Source: Laguncularia racemosa
Lineage: Eukaryota; Streptophyta; Magnoliopsida; Myrtales; Combretaceae
Reading direction: 5' to 3'
Assembly (NCBI GenBank): GCA_037954665.1
Contig: JBBMOL010000135.1
Coordinates: 625,001 to 689,000 of the forward strand
DNA length: 64,000 nucleotides
In this document: positions 23,227-34,928 of the stretch, in pieces
Numbering within the stretch: the first letter of the stretch is position 1
Layout: every line of letters begins with the position of its first letter
Translations under genes and position numbers: made by a program
Notes under the pieces: model-generated
What the model was told of the DNA's origin: nothing
Seen by the model: the letters and a program-made list of their open reading frames with translations, nothing else
The model's database searches: none

Positions 23227-24418
23227 TGATGGGAATTTTTCCGGTGACCTAGATGGATAGGGAACTTGATTTGGATGATGATCCAAATCACTTATATTCA
23301 TACTTGTTTTCTTTATCTAATAAGTATTTGAGTGACAATCTAACAGGTACAATGATATTTCTTCACAGGATGCCAAATGAATCTCACTGTTGGTCAATTA
23401 GGGACATCATCAGATTCTCATCCAATGGCCCATTGTGATCAACATCGCCTCGACGCAGTAGCTCTTTGAGGATTATTATTATTTTATACATGTAATTATT
23501 TTCTTTAGACTATTTATTTTGTAAGTTTTTGGACACTTTTATTTGGTTGTAATTGGTGCTTTTAGGACCGGCTACCCTAAAGTGGCATAGTTTTAATTTT
23601 GTGGACATTTTAACCCTAAAGGGAGCAAGTATACATACTTGCTTATGTAAGGTTTTGAGGGATAGACTTGAAATTTGCAACAAACACATTTCGTGTGAGA
23701 GATTAGGGTTTCCCTAAGATTTCATAAGCTCTTATCAATTTCAATCTAAAATTGGAATTGTGGTGAGTTACAACATAGAGAATTGTGAGTTATATCAATT
23801 CCCTACGTTTTTTTTTTCCTTTTCATCACTAGTGAGTAATATCTAGGATTAATTAGGTTAGTTCTTTTGATTTGATTTTAGCATCACTTGTGATCCAAAA
23901 TCCTTTCATGTAATGTAATCTAATTGATTGGTTTTATCACTTGTTATTGCCATCAAATTTACTTTACATTGTGTTGCGTGGAATGGCATTGTTGTGAGGA
24001 GGGGTTCATGGTTTTTATGTTGTTTTGATTGGGATTAGATTGGAAATTGAGTTGAATTCTTGATTCAATTAAGAGATATCATCATTGTGGTTTTAATCTC
24101 ATTGATTTTGTAATTCGGATCACATTCCAAAAATAACGGTTCATGCAATTTTGCTACAATTTAAACCGGTTTGATCTTGTCATTTAGGAGTTGTTTAATT
24201 GGTTCATTTGTATGTGCTTAAACCCCCCTTTTAAGCACATCATCTTTTGGTATCAGAGCTAAACATATTTGGTTCATTCAATCTTGATCACGTTGGTGTT
24301 GTGGAATTAGTTTAATAGTAGAAGAAGTTCATGTGATTGGAAGTTAGTTTGATTGACATTGTATGATTGTCTTTCAAATTAGTTTTGCATGTGCTTAAAC
24401 TTGGTTTTGAACACATCA
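23227..24418 (+). mobile_element. M1: LTR with internal primer site and duplicated end
   Basis: A 1,192-bp unit, TSD AAGGA on both sides (23222-23226, 24419-24423), starting TGATGGGAAT and ending GAACACATCA. It has the LTR body with the TATA region (gcaagtatacatacttgc), then AAGCACATCA ending at 24242. TCTTTTGGTATCAGAGC, an initiator tRNA-Met primer site (24248-24259), follows. A 176-base tail then ends in a second gtgcttaaac…CACATCA. The same plan recurs in M2, M3 and M4. No coding sequence. It is not an ordinary solo LTR because the primer site is inside the duplicated borders. Confidence 0.82.
24248..24259 (+). other. tRNA-Met(i) primer site inside M1
   Basis: TGGTATCAGAGC, complementary to the 3' end of plant initiator tRNA-Met, five bases after the first LTR end and 159 bases before the second. 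Confidence 0.85.
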
Positions 24419-25924
24419 AAGGAAGTGTCCCTCACGGTTTCAATATCTGAAAAATGATAACTCAAAAGCTCCCCTCTAAAACCTACTTAGCAAATATTTA
24501 TACTTGCTCTAATTAAGGTAAAGTCAACAAAACAAAGTTACAAATAAAACCAACAAGTGACCAGTTTTGAATAAAAAAATTACAATTACAAATGATCTTC
24601 AAGTGGTCGGTTCTTCACTTCAATTGAGCATATTGTTGGACGATTCTTCTTTGATTTATGTAGGTCCATGAATAACCCACAAATTGAGCTTTAGCGAGTT
24701 TATCCACCGTCTTGTAAAAACTGACAAGTGTACCTACTAGAATGAAGAACAAATATGTAATAGAAAAGAAGATATTAAAAAAATATTCTCCAAGTTTGAT
24801 TGTTCAAAGATGACCCTCAATGCCAAAATTTATAATCCCTTGGCTCTTGCTTTGGTGATAGGTCCTATAGGAATTTGATTCCTAACAGATATAAAGATTT
24901 ATCGAGGAGATACCCACATCATAGTTTTTCATTATGGATGCAAATTCAGACTTTCTTTAGAGAACTAAATCAAAGCACCAAGTAGATGATAGATACAATT
25001 GTTAGAGGGACTTTAAATAATAAAACTCCTGTAGAGGCCCATAATTTAATAGAAAACATGGCCATGAATGGCTACTAGTGGAATGTAACAAGCACCAAAC
25101 AACCAAAAGTAGTAGGAGTATATGATGTAGAAGTTGTTACTACCTTAGCAACATAGGTCAAAGCATTAAGTAAGAAAATGGATGGAATATCCATAGCATA
25201 GCAACCGGGTTAACTAGAGTATGTTATTAATTTTAGTGAACATGTTAATTTTGTAGGACTCTTGAATAGGCAGCAAAACAATCCCTATAGTAACACCAAT
25301 GATCTAGATTGGAGAAATAATCCCAATTTTTCTTGGGGGAATCAAGAAAAGAATGGTCCACCTAGATTTCGAAAAGTACATCACCAATTGGAAAAGAAGC
25401 TGAATTTGGAAGATTTGATGACAAAGTTTATTTAGACCATTGAAACATGTTTCTAAGCTATAGAAGCATTGTTAAGGAATCAAGAAGCTTCAATCTAGAA
25501 TCTAGAAAATCAAGTTAGATAGATTGCAAAGATGATTTTAAAAAGACCCTAGGGAACTTTGCCTAGAAACACAAAACCTAATCCTAAGGAACAAGTCAAA
25601 GCAATCTTCCTCATGAATGAAAGGGAAGTTCAAACTAAAGGAGAAGGTAAAAAATAGAAGGAAAAGGAGTAGCCTTTAAAGGTAAAAGAGTATGTTAAAA
25701 AAATTCCTTACTTGGCTCAACTAAAGAAAGAATGCATAAAGGAGCACTATAGTAATTTTTTAGAACTTTAAAAACAATTTAATATAAATTTACCTTTTGT
25801 TGAGGCTTTGTTATAGATGCTTATTTATGCAAAGTTTTTTAAGGACCTACTTTCCAACAAGAAACAATTGAAAGAAATCGCAATAGTTACCTTCACTAAG
25901 GAATGCTTCGCCATCTTATGAAAC

Positions 25925-26464
25925 ATGTTACCATGGAAATTAAAAGATCCAAGGATTTTTACTCTACCTTGTTTTTTTGGCAATTTATCAATAAACAAAT
26001 CTCTAACTTACTTAGGTGCAAGTATAAATTTGATGCCACATCATATCTTTAAAGGGTTAGGATTAGGGAAACCTAAACCAACATATATGAGCATTCAATT
26101 AGCTAATAGGTCTATTAAGTATCCCATCGGTATCATTGAAGATGTGTTAGTTAAGGTAGGAACATTCATCTTTCTAGTAGATTTTGTAATTTTTGATATA
26201 GACGAGGACATCAAGGCACCACTAATTTTAGGATGCCCTTTCTTAGCTACTTCTAAGGCAGCTATAGATGTAGGCAATTGCATATTAACTCTAAAAATAG
26301 GGGATGAAGAAAAAACTTTCAAAACACCTAACATAATCCCATATCTTCTAAAGAGTAACAATACCTGCTATTTCTTGAATACATCTAACTTCCTTGATTA
26401 TACTTATGTGCAAGATGGCATTCATGAAGACCCAATACAACAATATCCCATTCATGACAATTAA
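25925..26464 (+). pseudogene. Element B aspartic protease
   Basis: An open frame of 179 codons. FTLPCFFGNLSINKSLTYLG precedes ASINLMPHHIFKGLGLG: in the family the active site is D-S/L-G-ASINLMP, but here the aspartate position is Tyr (TYLGAS), so it would be inactive. NRSIKYPIGIIEDVLVKV, FIFLVDFVIFDIDED and PLILGCPFLATSKAAIDV complete the domain. It is the longest undamaged frame of B. No RT follows. Confidence 0.82.
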
Positions 26465-27178
26465 CAGGATCTAGGAATATTCAAGAAATTTAAACATTGG
26501 AAATTTAATTATTGTCCCCTTGACTAAGCAAAGGAAGAGATCGTTGAGCCAACAACATTAAACAAAAGCGTTTTTTAGGAGGCAACCCAAGTACTTAGTT
26601 TTATAATTTAGTCCAATATAATTTATTATGTATTATTTTTTTTGTTTGTTACACTTAGTTATTTCAAAAGAATTGCATTTGATCTTTATACATGAAAGCA
26701 CAATTGGAGGATAAGAGAAAAAAAAAAAAAGCCAAAGGAAGCTACATAGTTATGCTATCAATCGTGTTGAATAACACGACTAAAAGCACAACCGTGTATA
26801 TAGGCCATGTTAAGAAGAGCAAATTCACATAAAGGTATATAGGCGTTTGCACACCTATGTCCATCAACCGTACCAAGTAACAATTTTTTACATAAAGATG
26901 CATAGGCATCTACATACCTGTGTTTACCAGCCATGTCAGCTAAGCAAGAATCCACAGAAAGATACACGAGCATCTACACACCTATGTCTATGTCCATGTA
27001 GAAGCACACAATTTTCACAGAAAGTTACATGGGAGTCTACACAACTGTGTCAGTGGCTGTATTGACCCATTAACATGTCTTCAACTGTATCAAATGCAAC
27101 ACATCCATAATATACAGCTATGTTGATGACTGTATTGACCCCCATGCATTTTAAAATTTAATCGTTTTTTTTTCTTTT
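26465..27178 (+). other. Element B post-protease region
   Basis: Begins with the conserved Athila post-pol sequence (gttgagccaacaacatta, then ttttttaggaggcaaccc near 26566-26590), which in intact elements follows integrase. Its presence right after protease marks the deletion of RT, RNase H and integrase. 26820-27075 is a repeat block listed separately. A T-run precedes the W insertion at 27179. Confidence 0.68.
26820..27075 (+). repeat. Degenerate ~61-bp tandem repeat in element B
   Basis: About four units starting near 26829, 26889, 26950 and 27015, each with the plan cac-t/g-aaag-atacay followed by gcatctacacacctatgt. The third unit contains ccacagaaagatacacga, which also occurs in the LTR of the unrelated element Y. 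The block is rich in short palindromes around acacg/cgtgt. Confidence 0.65.
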
Positions 27179-27901
27179 GATGTGCAATGAAGAATTAAGC
27201 AATTGTAAACCTAGCTGAAGATTCGCGATAAACAATTTCAAAATAAAAAAAATAATAATAACAAAATAAAACCCTAAAACCTTACCAGATATGACACACT
27301 AGTAAGAGGATAATCCTAACATGGTTATATTGGTATGACTCAACAATTCCAATGCTGTCACACGCTATAACCCAATGGATTGATAAAAGTTTTCAATGAT
27401 AAGTGAGTAACTCCACTTATGTATATTATCAGATGTCAAAAAGCTACCATATGTTTTTATCCCAAGGGTATTTATATTAGTCTCTAAAAGATACAAACAT
27501 GGGCTAAGAAAAACAAGAGAAAAACTGACCTAAATAACCGATAAGCCACCTAGAAAGTCGGTTGACCTACATAGATACACTGCCAACCTTCGAAAGTACA
27601 CCGCTGGCCTTTATGGCCAGCCTTCATTCTTGTATTGTCGGTTCTTCAAGGTAAGCTGCCAGCTTTCAAAGGCAACGTTCCATGCTTGCTTTTAGTTATT
27701 TAGTTTACCCGGTTGTCATCCTGAAGCACTGACAAATGTATATGATTGAAGGTAAAACAATCATGCAAAAGGAATGAAGAAACTAGGTGATTCTCTTTGG
27801 GTCCCATCTGATCAAGTAGAACTCTTAATGTAAGATTTTCTAGTCCTTTAGTTCTAGCTCGAGTAAGTGATCTTGTAAATGAATTGACTTGATTCCCACC
27901 A
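27179..27901 (-). repeat. 3' LTR of element W
   Basis: 723 bp, pairing with 43280-44003. It has TATAAATA on the minus strand at 27469-27476 and a GCCGGC/GGCCAGC-rich stretch at about 27540-27680, upstream of it. The LTR start on the element strand encodes an LTRARTKGL-type tail continuing pol. Confidence 0.83.
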
Positions 27902-27959
27902 TCTCTTCGGGCCTGTGGAAGATTTGACCTCAAATATAATAGGTCTTCATGAAGATCTT

Positions 27960-28448
27960 CTAATAAGTAGGTTGATAGATCTGCAACATTGAATGTAGCA
28001 GAAATGTTGTATTCTCCTAGTAACTCTATCCTATAAGCATTGTTGTCGATGTGCTTTAAAACCTTGAATGGTCTATCTGCTTTACATGAAAGTTTATGTG
28101 ATTTCTTGTGAGGGAACTGACCCTTACTGAGATGAATCTAAACTAAGTCACTTGGATTGAAAATCTTAGCCTTTCTGTATTTATTGCCCTAAGTCATTGC
28201 TACTCTTGAGTCTTCTTAAGATGTTCAAATGCCTTCTAATGAAGCTTTTGAATCTCTTGGGAATGCTCTACTCCACTCAAGCTCTCTTCCTTTGTTGTCG
28301 GTTTAGCTATTAAGTCTAATGGAAGTGTAGGATTATAGCCATACATGACTTCAAAGGGGGACTTAGCGGTTAAACTATGTGTCGACCTATCATCTAGTAA
28401 TTGGCTCACAACAGGTGACAATTGTTCATGTCCATTAACCTCCAACAT
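27960..28448 (-). pseudogene. Element W integrase C-terminal part fused to protease linker
   Basis: On the minus strand, the acidic linker after protease (…KKKSLFVEWKELEEAI…, MLEVNGHEQLSPVVSQLLDD) runs without a frame change into RSTHSLTAKSPFEVMYGYNP, which is the middle of integrase beyond the DDE core. The C-terminal domain (LRYKKGDLVWI-like, decayed) follows to about 27960. The junction is at about 28388. RT, RNase H, the zinc region and the catalytic residues are gone. A TAG stop lies just before the M at 28448. Confidence 0.72.
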
Positions 28449-28601
28449 ATACTACATCTGCAATAAATACACTAGCCTCTCCTCCTGAATAGCCTCCTCT
28501 AGTTCCTTCCACTCCACAAATAAGGACTTCTTTTTAGTGGCTTTATTGATCAGTCTCTATGCCTCTTGCACCTTAATTGGTGACATAAGATTCAAAACAA
28601 T

Positions 28602-29093
28602 TCACTTATCATCCTTTTGGAACATATAGGTGTTCCTAAACCCATCATATAATACCCTCCTATCAAATAACCATAGCCTACCAAGTAATATGTGTGATAC
28701 ACACATAAGAAGAATATCACAGACAATCTCATCATGGTACTTCTTCCCTATGCTAAATGGGACTTTAGCTCTTTGAGTAACATGTAGACTACCTTGTTCA
28801 CTCAACCAGTGTAGCATATATGGCTTAGGATGTGGAGTAATGTCCAGTTTCAATTTATTAACAAACAAAGCAGCTACAACATTGGTGTAACTACCACTAT
28901 CAATAATAAGAGCACAAAGGTTACCTTGGACCCTACAAGAAGTATGGAATAAGTTCTCCCTTTGTTCTTCCTCATTAGTAAGAAAAGTAATCACCACCCT
29001 ATGCAACACATTGATAGCCAAATACTGATCATTTCCTCTATCTTCATGTACCTTAGCATTCGCATCGCCATAATACTCATCTAACACTACCAC
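28602..29093 (-). CDS. Element W protease region
   Basis: A 163-codon open frame. NEEEQRENLFHTSCRVQG leads to the active site LIIDSGSYTNVV (Asp near residue 65), then LHWLSEQGSLHVTQRAKVPF, ECDILLMCVSHILLGRLWLFDRR and YDGFRNTYMF. This is the aspartic protease of chromovirus-like gypsy elements, active-site D-S-G intact. The upstream gag knuckle lies in a damaged frame, so this is a fragment of a broken polyprotein. Confidence 0.82.
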   Translation of the reverse strand: MVVLDEYYGDANAKVHEDRGNDQYLAINVLHRVVITFLTNEEEQRENLFHTSCRVQGNLCALIIDSGSYTNVVAALFVNKLKLDITPHPKPYMLHWLSEQGSLHVTQRAKVPFSIGKKYHDEIVCDILLMCVSHILLGRLWLFDRRVLYDGFRNTYMFQKDDK

Positions 29094-29981
29094 AAATCTT
29101 TCGGTTCATCTAACTCTTCCTCTTCATCTTCACTCTCTACCTCTATAGCAGTCATCACCCTTTGGTTTGGGTAATGAGCAACTATATGTCCAAAACCTAA
29201 GCACGTAAACCACTTGATTTGGTAGGTTTTCCCACCGGATGGCCCAACTATTATCTACTTATTTTCAACCCCAAAAATTGTCTTCCCTATCTTAGAAAAA
29301 CTCATCTCCCCTTTAACATTTGTAACAACTACATTCTTTTTTGCATTCTTACCAGATCCCCCTTTATCTATATTCTTACTTTCTAAATTATACGACTTAT
29401 TAGAGGATCCATACCTATTATTCGTCATTCTATAAGGATTAGAACACCTTTGTCTCTCAACTTTCAAGGCCAGTTGGATGGCTTCATCAAGGGTGTCATA
29501 TCACTGCAGTTCCACTATACAAGCAATCTCATATTTTAGACCTAACAAAAATCATGCCATTATCTGTTTAAGAGGTTCAACAACTACACATCGGATCATC
29601 AATGTCTCAAATTCTTAGATATACTCATCTACGATTTTGCCTCCCTATCTCAATGTTTAAAGACACATAAATAATTCATGTCTATAATGCTCTGGTATAA
29701 ATCTCTTCCTCATAACCCGTTTCATCTCCTGCTAAGTATGGATCTCAACATCTCCATCTCTACTCCTACTAGCTACAATGTTTTTCCACCATAAGGTGGC
29801 ATACCCTATAAACTCTACTATTTCCAAACATACTTAGGTATTGTCATTAATCTTATAGCATTAAAAAAGTCCTTCTAGCTTATCCTCCTAATCAAGATAA
29901 TCCTCTTCCAGCAAATGAAGGCATTTGTAATTTCACATATTCAGAACCTTTAGGTGGCTTAAACTCATGGTTATGATAGAA
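29094..29981 (-). pseudogene. Element W gag, C-terminal part
   Basis: Continues gag after the X insertion. From 29960 downward: FKPPKGSEYVKLQMPSF, ATLWWKNIVASRSRDG, MKRVMRKRFIPEHYRHELF, then a spacer and ALKVERQR. The knuckle near 29205-29160 is degraded: W-F-T-C-L-G-F-G-H-I-V-A-H-Y, so the first and last cysteines of C-x2-C-x4-H-x4-C are Trp and Tyr. Several stops. The N-terminal part is at 42473-42804. Confidence 0.78.
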
Positions 29982-30731
29982 TGATACGAACACCATCAAT
30001 GTGTGTCGAAACCCGAGATCAATTTGAAACTTGAACAGTTGTTGATCGATCATGAATGAAGGGAAAAACTATGACCCATTGCTTATAGAGAAGCAAGAAC
30101 CTTGGTATAACGTTTACGCCACAATCGGGATGGACTATCGATTGATAAGTAATGTTTGAACACCCTGGAAGAATTCCGATAAGTTCGAAATTCTTCAAGA
30201 ACAAAAGAAAAAAAAAAGGTTTTTGATTTTTCAATTTGTCAAAAAGTTGCTTACATTGGAGTTCTAGCGGCTATTTAACCATCCACGTAAAATACAACAA
30301 AAGGTAATAAACCCTACTTGAATCAGCTTACTTTTCTCTTAAGCTGGCACTTAAAGCCGATGGCTTATATGCACCTTAGGCTGGCATATGAAGTAAATCG
30401 GCAACTTAGGCTAACGGTTTAATTTACCAGCCTACAAGGATAGCCGGGGGCCTTTCTCCTCCATGCCGATAACTTTCCTTCTTCTACATTGGCAACTTTG
30501 ATTCTTCAACAAAGCTCTTTAAATCATCCTCATTTTGGGACATCTTGGATTCCAATGACTTGGATTATTCTTGGTTCATTCTTGGATTAACGCAAACATT
30601 GCTCCTCATTTTGAATTTCTTTAGTTAGCCTATTGAGTGCATCCTTAAGTTGTTTAGCTCTAAGTCAGGTCATAGGTCCAACTGACATCTTAAGAGGATC
30701 CGCTATCCATTTCTTAGCTCAATTGTCATCA
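29982..30731 (-). repeat. 3' LTR of element X
   Basis: 750 bp, TG…CA on the element strand, beside a purine tract. About 30340-30500 has repeated gctggc / gccgat / gccggg motifs upstream of the likely promoter. The first codons on the element strand encode a degraded MT-LRAKQLKDALN tail. Confidence 0.86.
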
Positions 30732-30745
30732 TTCCCCTCCTCTTG
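30732..30745 (-). other. Polypurine tract of element X
   Basis: CAAGAGGAGGGGAA on the minus strand directly before the 3' LTR, preceded by GAGGACAAATCCTTCT. Element Y has the same tract at 40818-40831. Confidence 0.82.
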
Positions 30746-31688
30746 AGAAGGATTTGTCCTCAAATCATCGCTTACATTAAGCCGACTAAAATTAGTAATA
30801 TTAAAATTAGCACTAGTTAGATACGTACCTAGCAATTCCAATCTATAAATGTGATCATTGATGCACTTGAGGACTCGGAATGGGCCTTCGCCTCTTGGAA
30901 GCCACTTTGATCACCCTTGTGTTAGGAACCGCTTGTGACTCATGGACGCCCAAACCCAATCTCTGGGTTTAAATAGAAATTGACGTTGCCTTTTACTGGT
31001 TCGTTTAGCACTCTGCTTCTTTTACTACTCAATATTAAGCTTGGCCTTTTCATGCATCTCCATAGATTTCTTTGTTCCTACAAATAGAGCATTTTTAACC
31101 TCACTAAGTCTCTCATCAGGATTTTCTTTCCACTCTATTTTTCTCTTAGCATTCAATCTTTTTTTTTTCTCTTTTCTTTTTCCTCTATAATATCACTCAA
31201 CTTATTTCTACCACTTACTCTCGCCTATTTCCCTCTTTTTCTTCTGCAATAGTACTCATTTTCTTTTGCTCTCTCTCTTTCAGTATTCTCATTTTATCTT
31301 CATACACCTCACTAGGTTTCAAAGGACAGAGAGTAACAAACTTCTAATCATGTACAAATGAATACTTGTTGGTAAATCCATCATTTTTCACCTATCTATC
31401 AAACTGCTATGGCTTCCCTAGTAACAAGTGTGTAGCTTGCATTGGAATTACATCACATAGTATTTCATCCCCATACTTCCTAATGCTAAAAGAAATCAAC
31501 ACCTTTTTTTAACTTTAACTTCACCACTATCACTCAGCCATTGCAATTTGTAAGGACAAGGATGTTTAATTGTAGGAAGCCTCAACTTTTCCACCATGGT
31601 TATGCTAGCAGCATTTGTACAACTCCCATCATCTATAATCACAATACATACCTTATTTTGAACTAGGCATCTAGTAGGAAAGATATTC
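30746..31688 (-). pseudogene. Element X protease joined to integrase C-terminus
   Basis: Just left of M2 the minus frame starts at FPTRC and reaches an active site IIDDGSCTNAAS (acaactcccatcatc at 31619-31633). This keeps D but has D-D-G in place of D-G-G. KHPCPYKLQWLSDSGE and decayed protease residues follow, then a basic K/E-rich linker. Near 31085 it passes into integrase C-terminal sequence: SLSEVKN…MEMHEKAKLNIE, DWVWASM, WLPRGEGPFRVLK, NDHIYRLELLG, DLRTNPSQEEGND. RT, RNase H and DDE core are missing. Confidence 0.75.
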
Positions 31689-32915
31689 TGATGTGCCTAA
31701 ATCCAAGATTAAGCACATACAAAAACCAATTTGAAAGACAAACAAACATTGCCAATCAAACTAGTCTTAATCTCATAAACAATGACATCAACTTCCAATG
31801 AATGTAACCAATTCTTCAATTAGGATGTAAACAATCTTAGATCCAAATATGATATAGCTCTGATACCAAAAAGATGATGTGCCTAATTCCACTTAGAAGC
31901 ATAATTAAAAGACTTAAGAAAAAACAATCTCAAGTCAAGGTAAAACCAGATCCACAAGGGCAAAATTCACGTGAACACTTGTGAAGATGTAAAGAATTCC
32001 AAATGCTCAAAGATATAATTGTAATACCACAATGATAATCTCTTCTAATAACACCCTGATCACATATAATCCACGAAAATAATCCACAAATTGAAAAGAA
32101 AACCTCAATTCCAAGGACTCCTTTCCAATAGTGAAAAACACATTTTCAAGGGAATTATCAATGATGATTCGAATTCAATTGCAAGGGACCTTAAATAAAC
32201 ACAAGAATTCGTCAACAATAAGAAGTAATTCTGACCAAGAACTATCTCAATTCAATCCTAGATATAACACACTAGAGAAGAAAAGAAATCACAACAAAAT
32301 GAAATTGATACAACTCACAATTTCAAGGTGTTGCACTCGCCACAATTTCAACTCTTGGGATTGAAATTGATAAGAGTCTAATGACAATTAGGAACCCTAA
32401 TTCTCACGTGAAGAAGAAGTGTATAATCTGCAAAAAAATGGCCTCCTCAAACCCTCTCTTAAGCAAGTATTTATACTTGCTACTCCTAGGGTTAAAAAGT
32501 GCTCAAAATTACAAGTTTGCCACTTTTAAGGTGGCTATCCCTAAATGAAAATTACAAGGAAATAAAAGTGTCCCAAAACCAAAATACAACCAAAATAGTT
32601 CATAAAAGAAGAAATATATAAAAGAAATAGTCTTCAAGATGCCGGTCTTCTATAGGATCCATCGGCCCAGCTCATCGCCGGTTCAGGTCGGTCCATGGAT
32701 AACCCACAAGCTAAGTCTGAGGGAGTTTGTCCATTGCCCTATAAAATATGATAAGTGTGCTTATTGGAAAACACAATACAAGAATAATAGAAAAGAGGTT
32801 AATATATAAATAATTCCGAGGTCGATCTGCTAAAAAATGGGCCCTCATCGCTAAGATTTGAAATCCTTTAGTTCTTGCCCTAATGATAGGTTTTGTCGGA
32901 TTTTTATTCCTATCA
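31689..32915 (-). mobile_element. M2: LTR with internal primer site and duplicated end
   Basis: TSD TATTC at 31684-31688 and 32916-32920. On the minus strand the unit starts TGATAGGAAT and runs through a 1,041-bp LTR to CACATCA (31875). It then has a TGGTATCAGAGC primer site (31857-31868) and a short leader, and ends with a second …TTAATCTTGGATTTAGGCACATCA-like end (31689). Tail length is 186 bases. It interrupts the gag-protease joint of X between REN and IFPTRC. No coding capacity beyond an IIRARTK-type tail at the LTR start. Confidence 0.85.
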
Positions 32916-34096
32916 TATTCTCCCGTTGCACATTTTCCTCTCCTATAACATGCACAGTCAAAGATCTCCTAGCTACTAACAACTCCCCTTACACAGCATA
33001 CTCCTCTCCATCAACATCCTCTAGTGGTGGCATAGACTCATGATCCGAGTCACTATTAGTCTCAATCTCACCATTATCCTTTAGCACCATAACTTGTCCA
33101 TTAGGACATTGACTAGCTACGTGTCCTCTACCCTAGCATTCAAAACATTTAATAGCTCAATTCCTAAAAGTAGAAGGATCAAATTTACCTCTAGTCCCAT
33201 GAGATATTAAGTTTGATGTTTATTCTGGCAATGGTTTGGAATGTAGCCGTTTCTCTTCCTTCTCCCTATTTAGCCCTCTAATTAGAAGAACTTCGTATGA
33301 TACATGTTATGCTACTGCTCTTCCTCTTGAGTTACTTTTCAACTTTAATGGCCATATGAACCATATCCTCCAATTCCACATAATGCTGCAACTCTACCAC
33401 ATGTTGAATCTCTCTATTCAATTTCGCTAGAAATCTAGCCATAGTTGCCTCGTAGTCCTCCTTAATATTTGCCTTGATCATGATAACCTCCATCTCCTTA
33501 TGATACTCCTCTACACTAATATTGCTTTGCTTAAGGGTTTGCAATTTGTTGTATAATTCCCTATAATAGTATGTAGGCACAAATCTTTTCCTCATTATCC
33601 TCTTCATCTCCTCCCATGTGCCTACTGTGGTTCCTTATTCCTCCTCCTATTCAGCAAAAGTTGATCCCATAAAAAAATTGCATAATCAGAAAATTCAATG
33701 GCAATAAGTTTTACCATTTTGGCCTCAGCATAGTTGTGGTACTCAAAAATCATCTCGACCTTCTTCTCCCACTCCAAATACACCTCAAGGTCATTCTTCC
33801 CAAGGAAGGAAGGGATTTTCATCTTTATTCTCTACTTCTACCTACGTTCCTCTTGTAACCATAAAAGAGTCTTGATCAGATTCAACTGCAGACCTTTCTC
33901 TACCTTACTCATCATCCTTTATGTGCATTGCCCTTCTTGGCATTTTATCCCTCCTACGTCTAGTAGAAGCAATCCGAGATTGCTCAAAATTCTTCTCCAT
34001 TTGCTCATGAAATTGATCCATCTCTACTCTAAACATCCTTCTCCTCTTAGTAGTTAAAGTCTCCATGATCAATTTCGTGTCAATACCACCCATCAC
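32916..34096 (-). pseudogene. Element X gag
   Basis: Starts at ATG 34096 (MMGGIDTKLIMETL) and continues in pieces: MKIPSFLGKNDLEVYLEWEKKVEM at 33822 downward, AIFLWDQLLLNRRR, MKRIMRKRFVPTYYYRELYNKLQTL at 33607, ISVEEYHKEMEV, LELEDMVHMAIK. The knuckle region near 33155-33110 reads FEC-GRGHVASQCPNGQVM with one stop. It ends in EENVQREN at the M2 insertion. Close in sequence to the Y gag, so X and Y belong to related families. Confidence 0.82.
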
Positions 34097-34693
34097 ACAT
34101 TAGGAGAATTTCTATCAAACATGCTTTTTCTGCAACAAAAACAAAGATGATAATAGAAAATAAAGATCCTCACTAAATCACTCCCTTAAGTGTTTTGCCA
34201 CTCGATCATTGAATGTCTCTCTAATCACTCATGTTTTATTTCTCACAAGATTCAATTGGCTTTTGTGCACTCTAATGTTCTCACCACTCTTGCCACTTAC
34301 CACTCATAACCACTTCCTTAATTCTTTTAGAATTCAACAACAATCATAATTCATTCCACAAATTTCAACAGATTCCTTTGTTATGGGAATCGATAATTCA
34401 ACAAGTTACAACAGTTTCCCCAACACTTCAATCAACTCAATTATGGACTTCAACACAACTATTGCTAAGAATCTTAATTTATTTTTTATATATGAATTTT
34501 CCTCTCTCTTTTTTTTTAACTATTCAAGAAGAAATTAAATGTGAATCAATTGAACAATATAGTGATTGCTATAACAAGTCTAATAAAATCAACAAATACA
34601 CAAAGATTAGAACTTCTCACTTTTCTTTTTTATAGGAATTTTTGAAACCCAGATGTATAAAGAACAAAATTGGATTCAAGATAAGCAATTCCT
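34097..34693 (-). other. Element X leader (right of gag)
   Basis: About 600 bases between gag ATG and the Y insertion. CA/TA-rich with no ORF of note. The remaining 32 bases of the leader and the primer site are beyond Y at 41672-41703. Confidence 0.65.
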
Positions 34694-34928
34694 TGATGAG
34701 ATCCATGATGAGAGCCAAGCCGGAAGAAGAAATGTGGATCCTCTTGAAGTGCCGCCTAGACCGATCACAAGAAATCAAGCGAAACGATTCAAGGAAGCAC
34801 TTAACGGGTCGATAAAGGTTGTCCATGAAGCCGGAAAGGATTGGAGCAATCATGAAGTTGGAACAGATTGGAACAACCATGGGAAGACCCTTGCTTTTAT
34901 ACAAGTCACACTGGATACGGGTTGAAGA

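Larger units (their letters stand above)
22956..24887 (-). repeat. Solo LTR (S family) containing M1
   Basis: A minus-oriented LTR of the S family: tgatgtgcct at the left, a TTCCTAACA end at the right, with TSD GATAT on both sides (22951-22955 and 24888-24892). It is split by M1 (23227-24418). Without M1 and its duplication it is about 735 bp. No primer site or internal region is present, so it is a solo LTR left by LTR-LTR recombination. Confidence 0.82.
22421..25924 (+). pseudogene. Element B gag (split by insertions)
   Basis: Gag of Athila type. The start codon at 22421 opens a basic N-terminus. 22590-22950 gives FEIKPNIIQIVQ, a FIQFDGL-DEDLNAHIANF segment, LRLFPFFL and TTWE-MVEKF. At 22955 a solo LTR (22956-24887) interrupts it. 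It resumes at 24888 with YPHHSFSLWMQIQTFF, GTLNNKTPVEAHNLIENMA and WRNNPNFSWGNQ. An EK-rich region and PYLAQLKKE…INLPFVEALL follow. Zinc-binding cysteines are not visible. More than fifteen stops. It joins protease at about 25925. Confidence 0.78.
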
